Below are positions 23,742 through 34,208 of a stretch of 64,000 nt of DNA, piece after piece. The notes beneath the pieces are model-generated. The model saw nothing but the letters and a program-made list of their open reading frames with translations, was not told where the DNA came from and ran no database searches. The translations under genes were made by a program, and so were the position numbers. Source of the stretch: Cristatella mucedo (taxonomy: Eukaryota > Bryozoa > Phylactolaemata > Cristatellidae); the NCBI GenBank assembly GCA_009760855.2, contig WPIO01000001.1:9728001-9792000 (forward strand). Reading direction: 5' to 3'. Position 1 is the stretch's first letter, and each line of letters begins with the position of its first letter.

Positions 23742-23933
23742 CTTGCAGCTGCAATGCGGACGGCTCGCTGAGCTTGCAATGCGACAGCGCGACTGGCGAG
23801 TGCCCGTGTCTGCCCGGGGTCGCCGGCATGCACTGTGACCGCTGCGACCGCGGCACGAGCGGCGCCCTGCCCAACTGCGTACCGTGTGGCGAGTGCTTCG
23901 AAAGCTGGGACGCCATCGTCAAGGACATCCGAG
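23742..23933 (+). CDS. LAMB1-like: Laminin beta exon: LE13 and start of coiled coil
   Basis: Residues 827-890, phase 1 at both ends, acceptor CTGTTGCAG, donor G|GTAAAG. It encodes CSCNADGSLSLQCDSATG, CPCLPGVAGMHCDRC and CVPCGECFESWDAIVKDI. The CxxCFxxWD motif marks the boundary from the last EGF-like repeat to domain II. Confidence 0.95.
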
Positions 23934-24599
23934 GTAAAGCAGCGAACCACGTGCGTGCGTGCGTGCGTGCATGGACTTGCACTCGTTGCGATGCCCGGGC
24001 CCCCTCCTCCCCCCCAGTCTGCAGCATGCCTTCACTTCGTGCAGTGTCCATGGGAACTGCTGCCCTGTTCCAACCTCCTGCCAAGCATGAGCTCCTGTGT
24101 AGCATGGAGTTTTCAAGGGGAGACAGAATCTCGACCGACATTGCTTAAGACGAGCGCGACCGCAGAGGAGGCCGTAGAGGTGGTCTTGGCTGGCAGAATG
24201 CACATTTTGGGGAGCACACGGTCCTGCTTTGGGTCCTACAGCCCAGCAACCCCTTCTCGATGCCGTGCCCTGCGGGAGCTGCCGGTACCCTGCGCGATAC
24301 CATGTCGGGCATGTCGGGCGTGTCTTCATGGGAGAGATTTCTGAGGGCACCTGGCCATGGTAGATCTGAGCATGTGGCCGTGCTCGAATGCCACCTTTGT
24401 CACGACCGTCAAAGCGCTCACCCGGATGCCGGTATGGTATGACTTAGATATAAGAGGTTTAGGCTGCAGGTGACGACATCGAATAGATCCGGGGTGCATA
24501 AGACGACATATTGTTGGAGACATCACCACGTGCACTGCTTATTCTTATTCTGGGTGGAAATGCCATAGTTACAAGATTTATCCTAACCTTTATAGGAGA

Positions 24600-24722
24600 C
24601 ATAGAAAAGTCCGGTATGCTTGTCTCAAGAGATTGAACTCGGGTTCAACCCTTCCTAGATCAAGTTTGCAGCAATATGTCAAGTGCCTATAAAGTGATTG
24701 AGTTCTCTGATGGTGCTGTGTG
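24600..24722 (+). mobile_element. SINE-A remnant
   Basis: A decayed head with CGGGTTCAACCC as a B-box relic, followed by the tail AAGTGCCTATAAAGTGATTG and AGTTCTCTGATGGTGCTGTG, then a short TG run. Confidence 0.65.
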
Positions 24723-25394
24723 TGTGTGTGTCTTATTATGACTATTATTGCCAATAGGCAACTCTGCCAGGTTCCTTCACAAAATATTTCCTGCTATATG
24801 GCTCGTCATGAGCAGAACACGATCCACCAGATGGCAAGGTTTTTGGAAACGCTCGTGGAGATGTTTTGGCTCTCAGCACGCTGATGGGTGGTTTCGTGAG
24901 AAGATGTTCTGGCTGCTCAGCAGCAATAGATAATTTCCTATTGAACCTAAACCCGGGACTTATCCTGCTGTGCAGCAAAGCAGCTGCCTGCCCGCATTCA
25001 CTCGAGCAATGTACGTCGACATACATACTCGAGTTTATGCAAACGGACCAAATTCTCAAGGCCTGCTTTGTGGTTTCTAGCTCATCGCTCTTTGACTGTA
25101 GGCTCACTGGAGGTAGGTAGCGGATGACCTTTCGCTTAAGTACTATTTTCGTCAGGCTACAGTGATCCGGCGTAAAATGAAGAATATGTCGATAAAGAGA
25201 CCCTCATTCTCTTTTGAAAATATTTCGTGACTTTAATTTGCAGCTTTCATACAAATAGATATATTGATGATAACGTATTGCATAGAACAACTGGAGGAAC
25301 ATTCCCATCGATATAGAATTCTTCAACCAATATCGATATTAGAGGCCTACAATAGATAACAAGCTTGTTAAAAAAATTGAAGACCCACTGATTC

Positions 25395-25515
25395 AGGGCT
25401 TCATTTACTGTACCTAGAAGCTGACAGCCTTAGCAGCTTTCATCCCACTTGCAGCAGGCAATAGAGAGTTGCCTGCTGTAGGCAGGACTCGATCCCATCG
25501 TGAAAAATGAGCTTC
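25395..25515 (-). mobile_element. Decayed SINE-B
   Basis: On the minus strand, ATGGGATCGAGTCCTGCC (B-box region), GGCAACTCTCTATTGCC and AAAGCTGCTAAGGCTGTCAG follow the SINE-B order with many substitutions. Confidence 0.5.
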
Positions 25516-26004
25516 TCTGCTGAGATCGGGCATGTCTTTGTATATTGATGTCACGCTGTAGTAAAAACAGCAAAGTTCTCAGCTGCTATGCTCTTAATTG
25601 GAGCCTGCCATGTCTGGAGAATTATTGCTCGTAGGTCACCCGCCCTTTGTAGCCTCACAAACAGCATACCAGCCAAATGGTGGAGTGGGGTTACCGAGGG
25701 CCAAAGCATTATTTCGAAAAATGTTTATGCCGTGGTCTGCTGCAAGCCTCGGTGGGGGAGGGTTTGGCACGAGCCAGTGACAGGAAAGTTTACCCAGAGC
25801 AAGCTCGAATGTTGGTCATCAAACTGTCGTGGCTTGATTGCTCTATGTATCAATAACGAACCGAGCACACGAGGCCGTATTTCTGACCACCTAAGGTCAT
25901 CCAAAGTACCCAATAAAATTCTAATAATGGTGGTAGTTGATAACCAACCGAGACCACGACAATGCTGAACTACTAGTGGCATTTCATTTCTGTTTCTATT
26001 TCAG

Positions 26005-26185
26005 TTCGCGCAATTGATCTGATACAGCTGGCCAATGTCACTAGAAGCACCGGTGTGCTGGATGCTTACGAAGATGAGTTCAAGGAAATCCGAAACGGCC
26101 TAAGTGAAGTTGCTGGCATCATCGATGCGCATAACATCTCCACGACTGGTTCCGACGGCATACTGACCTTCTTGGATGCTGTCAA
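26005..26185 (+). CDS. LAMB1-like: Laminin beta exon: coiled coil, domain II
   Basis: Residues 891-950, phase 1 start and phase 2 end, acceptor CTATTTCAG, donor AA|GTGAGT. The sequence is polar and helical, with VTRSTGVLDAYEDEFKEI and NVT and NIS glycosylation sites. It aligns by position to the region after CHQCFALWD in LAMB1. Confidence 0.9.
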
Positions 26186-26315
26186 GTGAGTTGCTCGATA
26201 CATGGAGGCCTGGTCGGCCTCATGGATCGAGAAGCCAGCCTCGACTGATCAGCTGCTTGTCTGAGCAGCCAGTGATCATGACAGCCTTCTCTCATTTACT
26301 GTCGCTGCCGTGCAG

Positions 26316-26534
26316 GGGCAACCTCACTCACGTCCTCGCCCACTTGCGGCAGCTGGAAAATAACGTGACGACTCGCAGTGCTGACCTCACCAAGCTAAGC
26401 GGCTCGCTGCTGGCGCTGGAAAGCATGATGGTCGGAATGATCAACCGTACGGAGGAGATGCGTGAGCTTGCCGACAAGGCCATTCAGGGGGACATTAATG
26501 GCGCATTCAACAACATCGTCGAAAAGGCGAAAAC
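26316..26534 (+). CDS. LAMB1-like: Laminin beta exon: coiled coil, domain II
   Basis: Residues 951-1023, phase 2 at both ends, acceptor GCCGTGCAG, donor AC|GTGAGC. Heptad-type spacing runs through LAHLRQLENNV and LSGSLLALESMM, then RELADKAIQGDINGAFNNI, equivalent to FIKNSDIRGALDSI of LAMB1. Confidence 0.91.
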
Positions 26535-26743
26535 GTGAGCTGCTGTCGGTGGCAGCCTCAGAAACCTGTCTTGGCTGTCTTGCTTGGCACGCGCCTCCAA
26601 CTTCCATTGGTTTGTCCGAGAGCATACGAGCTACGTGTTGACGCCCTACCCCCTCCAGCATTGCAAATCTTTGAGTGGCTGCTGCCTCAGATATTGCGCT
26701 CTGGCAGTTTTATGCTGCTTCATCTACACTCATATCTCTGCAG

Positions 26744-26948
26744 ATCCAACGAGACGGCTGCCCGTGTTGCAGCTACAAAATCCGTGGTCGCCGAGTCAGC
26801 TAGAACTCGTGCTGCCACTGACGACTACTTGATGACGCAGGCTGCCGTCTACAAAAGAGAGGCTGCCGAGGTCGACATGCTCGTGGAGCAGCTGGACAGC
26901 GACATCATCAACGTGACGAACTACATTCGAAAAGACCTTAACAAGCAG
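26744..26948 (+). CDS. LAMB1-like: Laminin beta exon: coiled coil, domain II
   Basis: Residues 1024-1092, phase 2 start and phase 0 end, acceptor ATCTCTGCAG, donor CAG|GTAGTG. It includes SNETAARVAATKSVV and VDMLVEQLDSDIINVTNYI, the segment just before the beta-knob. Confidence 0.9.
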
Positions 26949-27251
26949 GTAGTGCACGCGTGCTACGGCTCTCAGCTCCCGCGGTGGCAAGTGGTAGTTT
27001 CGATGGGATGGACAGATCTCCGAGGCGACCGTTAAGCTAGCGTGCTTCCAGGCTGATGCTGCACGCACACACTGGTGCATTTGTTTTGTCTTACTGCGTC
27101 TTGCGGGAAGGAGGGCACCGTGTGCTGCGTTTGCTTAAAGCTCCTCGGTTCGCCCCCTCCCAGATTGTTCTGCAGCCTCGCCAGCATCAAAAAGTCTCGT
27201 GTCTTTGCTCAAACTTATTGGCAAATTGCTCGAATTTACGCCGGTTCGTAG

Positions 27252-27449
27252 GTGTGCGACCGAAGCTCTCTCGAGTTGGACCGCGACTGCGACGCCGTAT
27301 GCGGCGGCGGTGGCTGCTCGTCGTGCGGTGCCGGACCCAGCTGCTCCAACGGTGCCAAGGGCAGAGCTGCTGCCGCTCAAGAACTGGTGCAGAAAACGAC
27401 AGACGTTCTCAGCGAAAAGATGAGCAGGATCAGCGACGCAAATGATGAC
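27252..27449 (+). CDS. LAMB1-like: Laminin beta exon: beta-knob and start of domain I
   Basis: Residues 1093-1158, phase 0 at both ends, acceptor GGTTCGTAG, donor GAC|GTGCGT. It starts with the cysteine-rich loop unique to laminin beta chains: cysteines at 1094, 1105, 1109, 1114, 1117 and 1123 among glycines (CDAVCGGGGCSSCGAG). The coiled coil then resumes with AAQELVQKTTDVLSEKM. Confidence 0.94.
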
Positions 27450-27572
27450 GTGCGTGACGCCTCAACGTTGCCCCTCTCCTCCACTGCTAGCTCTGCGAGC
27501 AGATGGTGCGCATGCGTGCAGTGGCCGCTGCCAGCTAAATCCCCCGTCTGCACTGCCGTCCGGATTTTACAG

Positions 27573-27749
27573 CTGCAGAGCGCCCTGGAGTACGCCACGA
27601 CCGCTCGCCATTTGACCGCCGAAGCTCACACAGCGGCGGCCGATGTGAACAGCAGGTCAAAAAAGCTGCGCAGTCACTTCGAGTTCGCTCAGGAGATGAT
27701 TAACAACTTTCTGAACCAGACGAAGGCATCGCCCGATGATGTGCGCCAG
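27573..27749 (+). CDS. LAMB1-like: Laminin beta exon: coiled coil, domain I
   Basis: Residues 1159-1217, phase 0 at both ends, donor CAG|GTATGC. It encodes ALEYATTARHLTAEA and FAQEMINNFLNQTKASPDD, matching LIKQIRNFLTQDSADLD in LAMB1. The acceptor ACAG at 27572 is followed six bases later by another in-frame CAG that could serve as an alternative. Confidence 0.91.
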
Positions 27750-27951
27750 GTATGCTGCCACGTCACTCAGCTGGTTCGGCCCCCCGTGGGACAGGGAGGT
27801 GGGCCGCTGGTGCCGGCTCCCGGTTCTTGAGCCCCTCATCCCCGCCGGTGCCTCTCCTACGGGGGCCTCCCACAGCGGCCCCTCAGATCGCTTGGTGCTC
27901 TCCGTTGCTCACGCACCTGTCGATGCTGAGACACTCCTGTCCGTTTACCAG

Positions 27952-28127
27952 TATGCGGAAGACGCATTGTCCAAGGCCATTCCTCTGAGCAGCGATGAGA
28001 TCAGTGAGCTGGCGCACAAGATCAACGAGACCGTGCGCTCGTTGACCGACATTGACGCCGTATTGAACGACACCGCTGACGATCTGGCCAAGACCACGAT
28101 ACTTAGAGACCGGGCCGACAATGCTAG
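27952..28127 (+). CDS. LAMB1-like: Laminin beta exon: coiled coil, domain I
   Basis: Residues 1218-1275, phase 0 start and phase 2 end, acceptor GTTTACCAG, donor AG|GTGAGT. It encodes YAEDALSKAIPLSSDEI and NETVRSLTDIDAVLNDTAD, aligning without gaps to VANEVLKMEMPSTPQQL and ESLSQVEVILQHSAAD of LAMB1. Confidence 0.93.
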
Positions 28128-28303
28128 GTGAGTTAGCAGTGCCCCCCAGCCACGCCTTGCTGCATAACCGTGGGGGCGCCAGCCGTCGGTTAGTCCGCGC
28201 ATGAGCGCACTTTGTGCAACGGGTCGCGCGAAGCGAGCTTGTGCGTCTGGCCTGACGGTCGCTCTGCCGTCCTCGATGGCGGCGGCTCTTTGCTGCCTTT
28301 CAG

Positions 28304-28445
28304 CAAGCAGGCAGCATTTGTTCTTCGGCTGGTCGAGGTCATTCATCAGCAGCTCTCGGCGGCCAACGAGGCTCAGAACCGCTCGCGCGAAGCCATCGAC
28401 AGGGCAGTCGTCGATGTGACGGAGGCCGAGCAAGATTTGCTCGTG
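28304..28445 (+). CDS. LAMB1-like: Laminin beta exon: coiled coil, domain I
   Basis: Residues 1276-1323, phase 2 start and phase 0 end, acceptor GCCTTTCAG. It encodes SKQAAFVLRLVEVIHQQL and NRSREAIDRAVVDVTEAEQD. The best donor is GTG|GTCAGT, which is weaker than the others in the gene. An in-frame GT three bases earlier is a less likely choice. Confidence 0.87.
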
Positions 28446-28794
28446 GTCAGTGGTCGCCGGCAGCTCTGCATCCTCTGCCTGCGCCTCTGATCCGTCTGCT
28501 CTCCTTCTCACCCGTCCAGCTATGCGCTTCTATCGTGGCTCTCTTTCTTTGCTTGTCGGCAGCCTGATGCCTGCTGGTATCACAAAGTGAATTGATTGCT
28601 GTTCGCCATCAGCTGTGCGCTTTTCCGCTTGGCAGCACTGTTTTGTCTTTGTTGCATCGCAGCTGGGCAGATCTTTGAGCAGCTTGAGCTGGTGGCCACT
28701 TACTGATAATTTTTCTGCACACTGCTGTGTGTAAGCTTATCGACAGACTGCACCTGCTCTGCACCCCGGCTCGTGTGACGTTTTGTCACCGATC

Positions 28795-29010
<216 letters not shown>

Positions 29011-29033
29011 ACTCTCAGTTTCTTTATGCGCAG

Positions 29034-29210
29034 ATTGAAAATCTCATGAATGGCACCGTGTCGGCAGCTCGGCAAGTGGACACCCTGGCAAAGTCGCTTG
29101 CTGAGCGAGTGCAGGCCATATTGAAGAAGACCCTTCCCAACAAGGACAATCTCGAGAAGGCTGAAAAAGTGGCAAAGGAGGCGAACGAATCGTCTGCCGA
29201 ATTGACCCGG
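29034..29210 (+). CDS. LAMB1-like: Laminin beta exon: coiled coil, domain I
   Basis: Residues 1324-1382, phase 0 at both ends, donor CGG|GTAAGT. It encodes IENLMNGTVSAARQVDTL and LEKAEKVAKEANESSAELTR with NGT and NES sites. The chosen acceptor is ATGCGCAG. A second acceptor, CTCTCAG at 29018, is exactly 15 bases upstream, in frame, and would add five residues (FLYAQ). Confidence 0.9.
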
Positions 29211-29534
29211 GTAAGTCGCTTCCTCCGGTTTAGCGACCGGAGAGCGCCACGCGGATGGAGTGGGTAGAAAGCGTGCCATCGCGCCGCGGGCTCTGCTCGA
29301 ACTTTCTGCTGCTGCCCGTGCTAGCCACGTCCTTCTAGTCGCCTTCGATCGGCCACCCGGCAGATGACTTCTTCCCCTGCAAATTCTGGGGCAGCTTCAT
29401 TCAGCTCCCTCGCCTCGCCCCTACCTTCGGCTGCTTTTAGGCGCCATCGGGCTCGGGTGCTGCTCTGACGGTGGCAGCAGTGCCTCGACAGTTGCAGCTG
29501 CTGCTGTGCTGCTATGCGCTCTCATTCATCTGCG

Positions 29535-29835
29535 CTAGCCAGGCTTGTCTGGCGTGACTGCCGTATTGCACCACTACTTATCGACCTGTAGTGGCTCCCC
29601 GTCAGCAGCATGCCGACTTCGAGGTTTCTGTCGCTCCCTTTTAGGTCTCTTTATTCTCAGGCTTCGGCATACCTGTGCATGGAATATGTATGATCAGGGT
29701 TCCCATTGCATCACCTGCTCCTCTGGGCTGTCACTCACTCTAGTCGTTCGGTAGTGCACCTAACGAACGACAAATCCCTTGGAGACAGCGCCTTCAGTTC
29801 CTCTGCACCAAAAGTCTTGATGGAACTGACTGCCC
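29535..29835 (+). mobile_element. LINE-A coding fragment
   Basis: The sequence parallels LINE-A at 53220-53460 (CACCACTACTTATCGACCTG, CGCTCCCTTTTAGGTCTCTT and so on) with frameshifts. It is cut at both ends. Confidence 0.65.
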
Positions 29836-29845
29836 TTGGGTCTTA

Positions 29846-29998
29846 GCCCAGGGGTAAGGTGCTCACTGTTCACGACCCAGGACGTGGGTTCGAATTCAGC
29901 AGTGAGCGATCCTTTATTGACCACTGCAAGCAGTGGTGATAGCCTTCAAGGCTCTTCTGCTGCTATGTTAATGGGGCTGTTGAATCAGCCATCGTTTA
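29846..29998 (+). mobile_element. SINE-B copy
   Basis: Head CTTAGCCCAGGGGTAAGGTG, B box GGGTTCGAATTC, hairpin CCACTGCAAGCAGTGG, and the GGCTCTTCTGCTGCTATG tail. Confidence 0.85.
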
Positions 29999-30286
29999 GC
30001 CTATTTTAACCACCTACTGACATTAAGTCATCCACTGAGATTTGAAAGGGAGCTACAAGGCTTCCTGCTTTGCTCTGTCCGAGTAGAGTGTCCTTTCCAT
30101 GCTTGTTAGTGCTTAAATTGAGCCTTTTATAGCTAACCATCGCACAGCGCTTCCTTTCCCGTGTGTAAAATGCCAAGAAAAAGATCTCATTACGTTAGTA
30201 CACACAAAATGTTCCATTATTGTTACTGGTTGTTATTATCATTATTATTGTTTTTATTATTATTATCAATGTTTGGCCCCCTGCAG

Positions 30287-30443
30287 AAGACCAACGAACT
30301 GCGCGAGAAATACGGGCCCGTGGCCGCTGCATCTGAGGCTCGTCACAACGCCAGCCAGAACGCCAAGGCCAGGGTCGAGCGTCTGACGAGTACATCAGCT
30401 CGCCTCGCCGCCTACATTCTGATGCAGCGCAATCAGCTCGTCA
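30287..30443 (+). CDS. LAMB1-like: Laminin beta exon: coiled coil, domain I
   Basis: Residues 1383-1434, phase 0 start and phase 1 end, acceptor CCCCTGCAG, donor A|GTAAGT. It encodes TNELREKYGPVAAASEARH and ARVERLTSTSARLAAYI, aligning at the EKY of LAMB1 (LDEKYKKVENL). Confidence 0.9.
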
Positions 30444-30510
30444 GTAAGTCTGCACTCTGCCGAACCGCTGCAACGTCTGCACTGCTGCTGGCTGTGCACA
30501 GGTGCTTGGT

Positions 30511-30676
30511 GAGCCGTGATGGCACACTAGGTAAGGCGGTTGCTTTCACGACCGAGGTCGTGGGTTCGATTCCTGTGGTGGGCGATTCTTTATCGCCACT
30601 GCAAGCGGTGGTGATAGCCGTAAAGGCTCTTCTGTCGCTATACAAAAAGAGGCTGTTTAATCAGCTAGGATTTTTT
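30511..30676 (+). mobile_element. SINE-B copy (full length)
   Basis: Head GAGCCGTGATGGCACACTAG with box A-like TGGCACACTAGG, and perfect B box GGTTCGATTCC in the expected spacing. Next come the hairpin CCACTGCAAGCGGTGG and AGCCGTAAAGGCT, and the 3' end TTAATCAGCTAGGATTTTTT. Both internal Pol III promoter boxes look intact. Confidence 0.92.
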
Positions 30677-30939
30677 TTTGCGAGTGGACCGAATTTAGGA
30701 CCATCGATGGACCCACGGATTGCAATCGCAACCAAAAGGATTCAACTACGTGGAGGGGGTGGTGTGCCACAATGCTGTGCCCTGGGGAAACCATTGCAGC
30801 GAAGATGGCCCGACCCAAAGTAGTGCACGTGCTCATGTCTGTGGGAAAGTGCACACGAATTCGGCATGCCTGTCTGTTTTCACGGGCATGTAAATGCCTG
30901 CCTGTGCATGTGCATTAGGTGATAGTGCACTACATTAAG

Positions 30940-31110
30940 GAGCCGTGATGGCACACTAGGTAAGGCGGTTGCTTTCATGGCCTCGATCCCGAGATCGTGT
31001 GTTTGATTCCTGTGGTGGGCGATCCTTTATCGCCACTGCAAGCAGTGGTGATAGCCGTCAAGGCTCTTCTGTCGCCATACAAAAAGAGGCTGTTTAAGCA
31101 GCTAGGATTC
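30940..31110 (+). mobile_element. SINE-B copy (full length)
   Basis: A second copy 264 bases downstream in the same orientation, differing from the first at scattered sites. Its B box (TGTTTGATTCC) carries changes. Confidence 0.9.
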
Positions 31111-31654
31111 AGCACCTACCCGCGTGCATTAGGTGCATGCGCACACACTAGAGTTCAGAGATGTGTGTGCGTGTATGCACATATGTAGTGATGTGTGCTG
31201 CAGGCACGTTTTCTGTCGACAGACACCGTATAGACATATACCCAAACGCAAATGTCTTGTTCCAGCATTAAAAATGAACGAGCCGATTTAGATGGAGCAG
31301 GAGATGTGAAACTGCAAAAAAGCACGTGGTTGCTATGAATTTTGGGCATTTAAATGTGACTTTGCTAGATACTAACACGCAATATTCTAGCTGTTTTTTC
31401 ACGAGAGCTGTCACACGACTGCACAATCGCTGTGGGGTCGAGTGGAGGGCTTTCCCTGCCTTCCGGCAGAGAGCCATCTTCTTCTGGCCCAATTTGGTGC
31501 CAAGTCCATCAGGCTTAGGAGATCGCTGATCGACGATAAAACAAAAGGGCGACTGCAGGCCTTGCATGAAATAATTGCCTAAGCAATCGAGAAGTGGCAC
31601 GGACTCTTAAAATCAGCCATGGAGCAGTTAGCTGCAATCTTGTCGAGCTTAAAA

Positions 31655-32300
31655 CATACGGAAGTATGGCTTGGTAGACCGTGCTCAGGTCGCACCCAAA
31701 GAAGACGACCCGAATGGACGACTTTCGTCTGAAGGTTCTGGCTCTTCGGGTACGGAAGGCATAGTTCCGAGAGCTGCCTCAGTCTCTAGCGATCACTACC
31801 GGGAAGGTGGTTAGCCCAGATACAGTGCGATGGAAGCGCTTAACGATAAAAGGAGAACGTTCATGAGTCGGCAAAAAGGTGAGGTGTACCACCCTGACTG
31901 CCTGAAGCCAACAGTGAAGTTCGGTGGCGGTAGTGCCATAGTTTAAGGTTGCTTTTGCTCTTCCGGTGTTGGAGTTCTGCACCGTGTTTTAATGGAATTA
32001 TGGACCAACATGTGCACATTGACCTAGTTAAAATGCTGGAATTCCAAAACAGCAAAGGCCTCCAAAAGATTTTTTGCACAATCAGGTGTCAGAGTCATGA
32101 GTTGGCCGAGTTGGTCGCCTGACCTAAATCCCATAGAACATCTTTGGGATAGGTTGGAATGCTGTATACAGTCCGGCTTTGTTCCTGCTACGAATCCCGG
32201 CGAAATATTACACCGGAGGCTTGTACGAGCTTAATGGACTCTATGCCTCGGCAAATCAGAGAAGTCATTAAAAATCTCGGAGGTCCGACATTTTAACTCT
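31655..32300 (+). pseudogene. Decayed Tc1-type transposase
   Basis: Pieces in three frames keep Tc1/mariner order: DNA-binding part GKVVSPDTVRWKRL near 31800-31840, KFGGGS then GCFCSSGVGVLHRV near 31915-31990, and the hallmark SWPSWSPDLNPIEHLWDRLE at 32100-32159. Several stops and frameshifts separate them, so it cannot be active. No terminal inverted repeats were identified. Confidence 0.85.
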
Positions 32301-32882
32301 TATGCCCTATTAGCAACAGTTTTACTTACGTGACATTAAATATGTATTTATGTCATGGTGTGCACATAAATCATTGACATATTTTGTCTGTATGCTACAT
32401 TGAAAGCCGTCTTCCCGCACCAGGTGAGCATCACTAGACAGGGTTGAACAAGACTTTTCTTCTTGGGTGTGTATATCTACCGCCATCCATCGGTTTTCCT
32501 TGACCCAATATACTGTATGCAGACAAATATGAGGGCACGCTGCTTCTGTGGGAAGAATGCGCACGATTTGGAGTGAAACATCTTGCTAAGCCTGGACAAA
32601 ACAGTCGAAGTTATGCTGGTGGTGTCATTTGTTTTCTATGGCAGCAGTACTGGCACGATTTCTTTCATTCTGGTGAAGCATTTTGAAAAGCACTGTCTGG
32701 CATGTGTATTGGTGCACGATGCTGTGGCAGCCTCGGCCTGGGTGTGATTAGGTTGCCTGCAACAATATCCTTTCCATTCGGAAGATCAAAGGATTCGTGT
32801 GCCTGCTCCTGTGCCAATCTTGTAGTTCTGTATGCCTGGTGGCTGGCATAGCTCATGCCGTTCTGGTTGTTTTTTATTGCAG

Positions 32883-33046
32883 AGATGCAGACGGAATTTG
32901 TCACCAAAGAGCAGCAACTGGAAGCGCTGTCGAAGCAGATTAACGACTTGCTGAATCGTATGCAGAACTACTCGAGCACGCTCGGCGAGAGGGAGCGCTT
33001 CCACAGGTCGTGCCTCACGGCGTCGCTGACCGTACGGCGAATATAA
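32883..33046 (+). CDS. LAMB1-like: Laminin beta terminal exon: C-terminal coiled coil and cysteine
   Basis: Residues 1435-1488 and stop TAA, phase 1 start, acceptor TTTTATTGCAG. It encodes FVTKEQQLEALSKQINDLL and ERERFHRSC. The cysteine at 1478 is about 90 residues after the EKY motif, the same distance as the C-terminal cysteine of LAMB1 that bonds to the gamma chain. Ten extra residues follow it, whereas in LAMB1 one residue follows. The end is inferred, and an alternative terminal exon is possible (see 34848-35045). Confidence 0.78.
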
Positions 33047-33608
33047 GAGCTCGGCTCGCCACTCTTCTGCCCCGATGCTCTGCTTCGGCGGTCGAGCAAG
33101 TGCAGCCGCTGCCTGATGAGCGAGTGCCACCTAATCGCCAGTGTACCGGTGCCGTGTTCGTGCTGTGTGCACAATCAAAAGCCTAACGAGCGACAGGTGC
33201 ACTTTGGAAGACCAGAGGCTCAGGCGACTCTTTATCGCGTTGCCTCTCGGCTGGTAGCCTGCTGGCTGCCCCACCTGGAGCAATGCCGGCTGCAACCGCA
33301 TCTCAATTGCCTCAGCTGCGTGGGGCTGATGCTTCACCCTTATGGCTTTAGGTGGGTGCAGAGCTGTTCGGCCAATTGATGCCTGCCAACCTGTTGCAGG
33401 ATAGACAGCCATCTGGCAGCAGATGCTAATGCATACTTATGCACACACGCGCATGCATGCACGCGAACGCACCGCTGCTGGACTCACCAAGTTAGCCTTT
33501 CATTATGCTAAATACTTTCCTGGCATGCATGTTCAGCTATTTATTGGATGCCTTTCTGTTGAAACACCTGACTTTGTCTGACTTCGTGTGGGTTCTTACC
33601 TGACGTCT

Positions 33609-33613
33609 TTCTT

Positions 33614-33668
<55 letters not shown>
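33609..33668. repeat. (TC)n microsatellite
   Basis: About 60 bases of TC repeat. Confidence 0.97.
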
Positions 33669-33670
<2 letters not shown>

Positions 33671-34202
33671 TTTTCTCTTTCTCTCTACTTTTCCTGACCA
33701 GGGCTGTTTCTGCCAAATCTTTCTACACTGTATCTGCCTTGCTTTTTCTTTCTATTGTCCGGTCTGTGGTATCGGGCTTAACGGGTGTTGGCAGATCTGC
33801 TACCTGTGCAAAGACTCACCGGAGGAGTAGATCAGTATTCTGGCAGTAATAGTTTCGGCATGTGGCTCACCGTTATTGCCAGCGCTTTGGATTGCTAAAG
33901 CATCGGTGTATACCCCATGGCAAAGACCACTCCGTGCGCAGAGCCTCATGCATAGAGCCACACCGAGCGTTTGCCGTATGCATCGCAAGTATTGCACGTA
34001 TCACGTGGTGCACTTGAAAGGGTGCAGTCGCCAAACTGGGAAGCATCAGCCCTTGACTCTTAAGTATTAGTGAGTGTGAAACTCTCCTGTTCGAAAATAC
34101 GTTATATGCTTAGCTGTGTGCTGGTCGCATCGGTATTAAACAGGTTGCATCAGGCTTTACTGGACCTGTAATCGACTCTTTAGAACGAGGCTTTTTTTGT
34201 CA

Positions 34203-34208
34203 AATAAA
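34203..34208 (+). promoter_or_regulatory. Candidate polyadenylation signal AATAAA
   Basis: It is the first canonical AATAAA after the laminin stop at 33046, about 1.16 kb downstream. An ATTAAA variant lies at 34134-34139. No transcript evidence is available. Confidence 0.3.

Larger units (their letters stand above)
23934..26004 (+). other. Laminin intron of 2.1 kb
   Basis: It contains a plus-strand SINE-A remnant (about 24600-24722) and a decayed minus-strand SINE-B (about 25395-25515). The other sequence shows no exon or known repeat. Confidence 0.65.
29211..30286 (+). other. Laminin intron with LINE-A and SINE-B fragments
   Basis: It contains a LINE-A-like fragment (29535-29835) followed directly by a SINE-B (29846-29998). 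The rest (29211-29530 and 30000-30280) shows nothing recognised. Confidence 0.65.
30444..32882 (+). other. Last laminin intron with SINEs and a Tc1 relic
   Basis: Two SINE-B copies in the same orientation (30511-30676 and 30940-31110) and a decayed Tc1-type transposase (about 31655-32300) fill most of this intron. I see nothing in 32320-32870. Confidence 0.75.

Noticed and set aside
23243-24141. Overlapping minus-strand open frames of over 200 codons
   Set aside because: They are GC-driven shadows of laminin exons and introns, with no recognisable domain.
30511-30585. Possible tRNA gene
   Set aside because: The tRNA-like head is the start of a SINE-B repeated several times in the window with a fixed non-tRNA tail, so it is not a functional tRNA gene.
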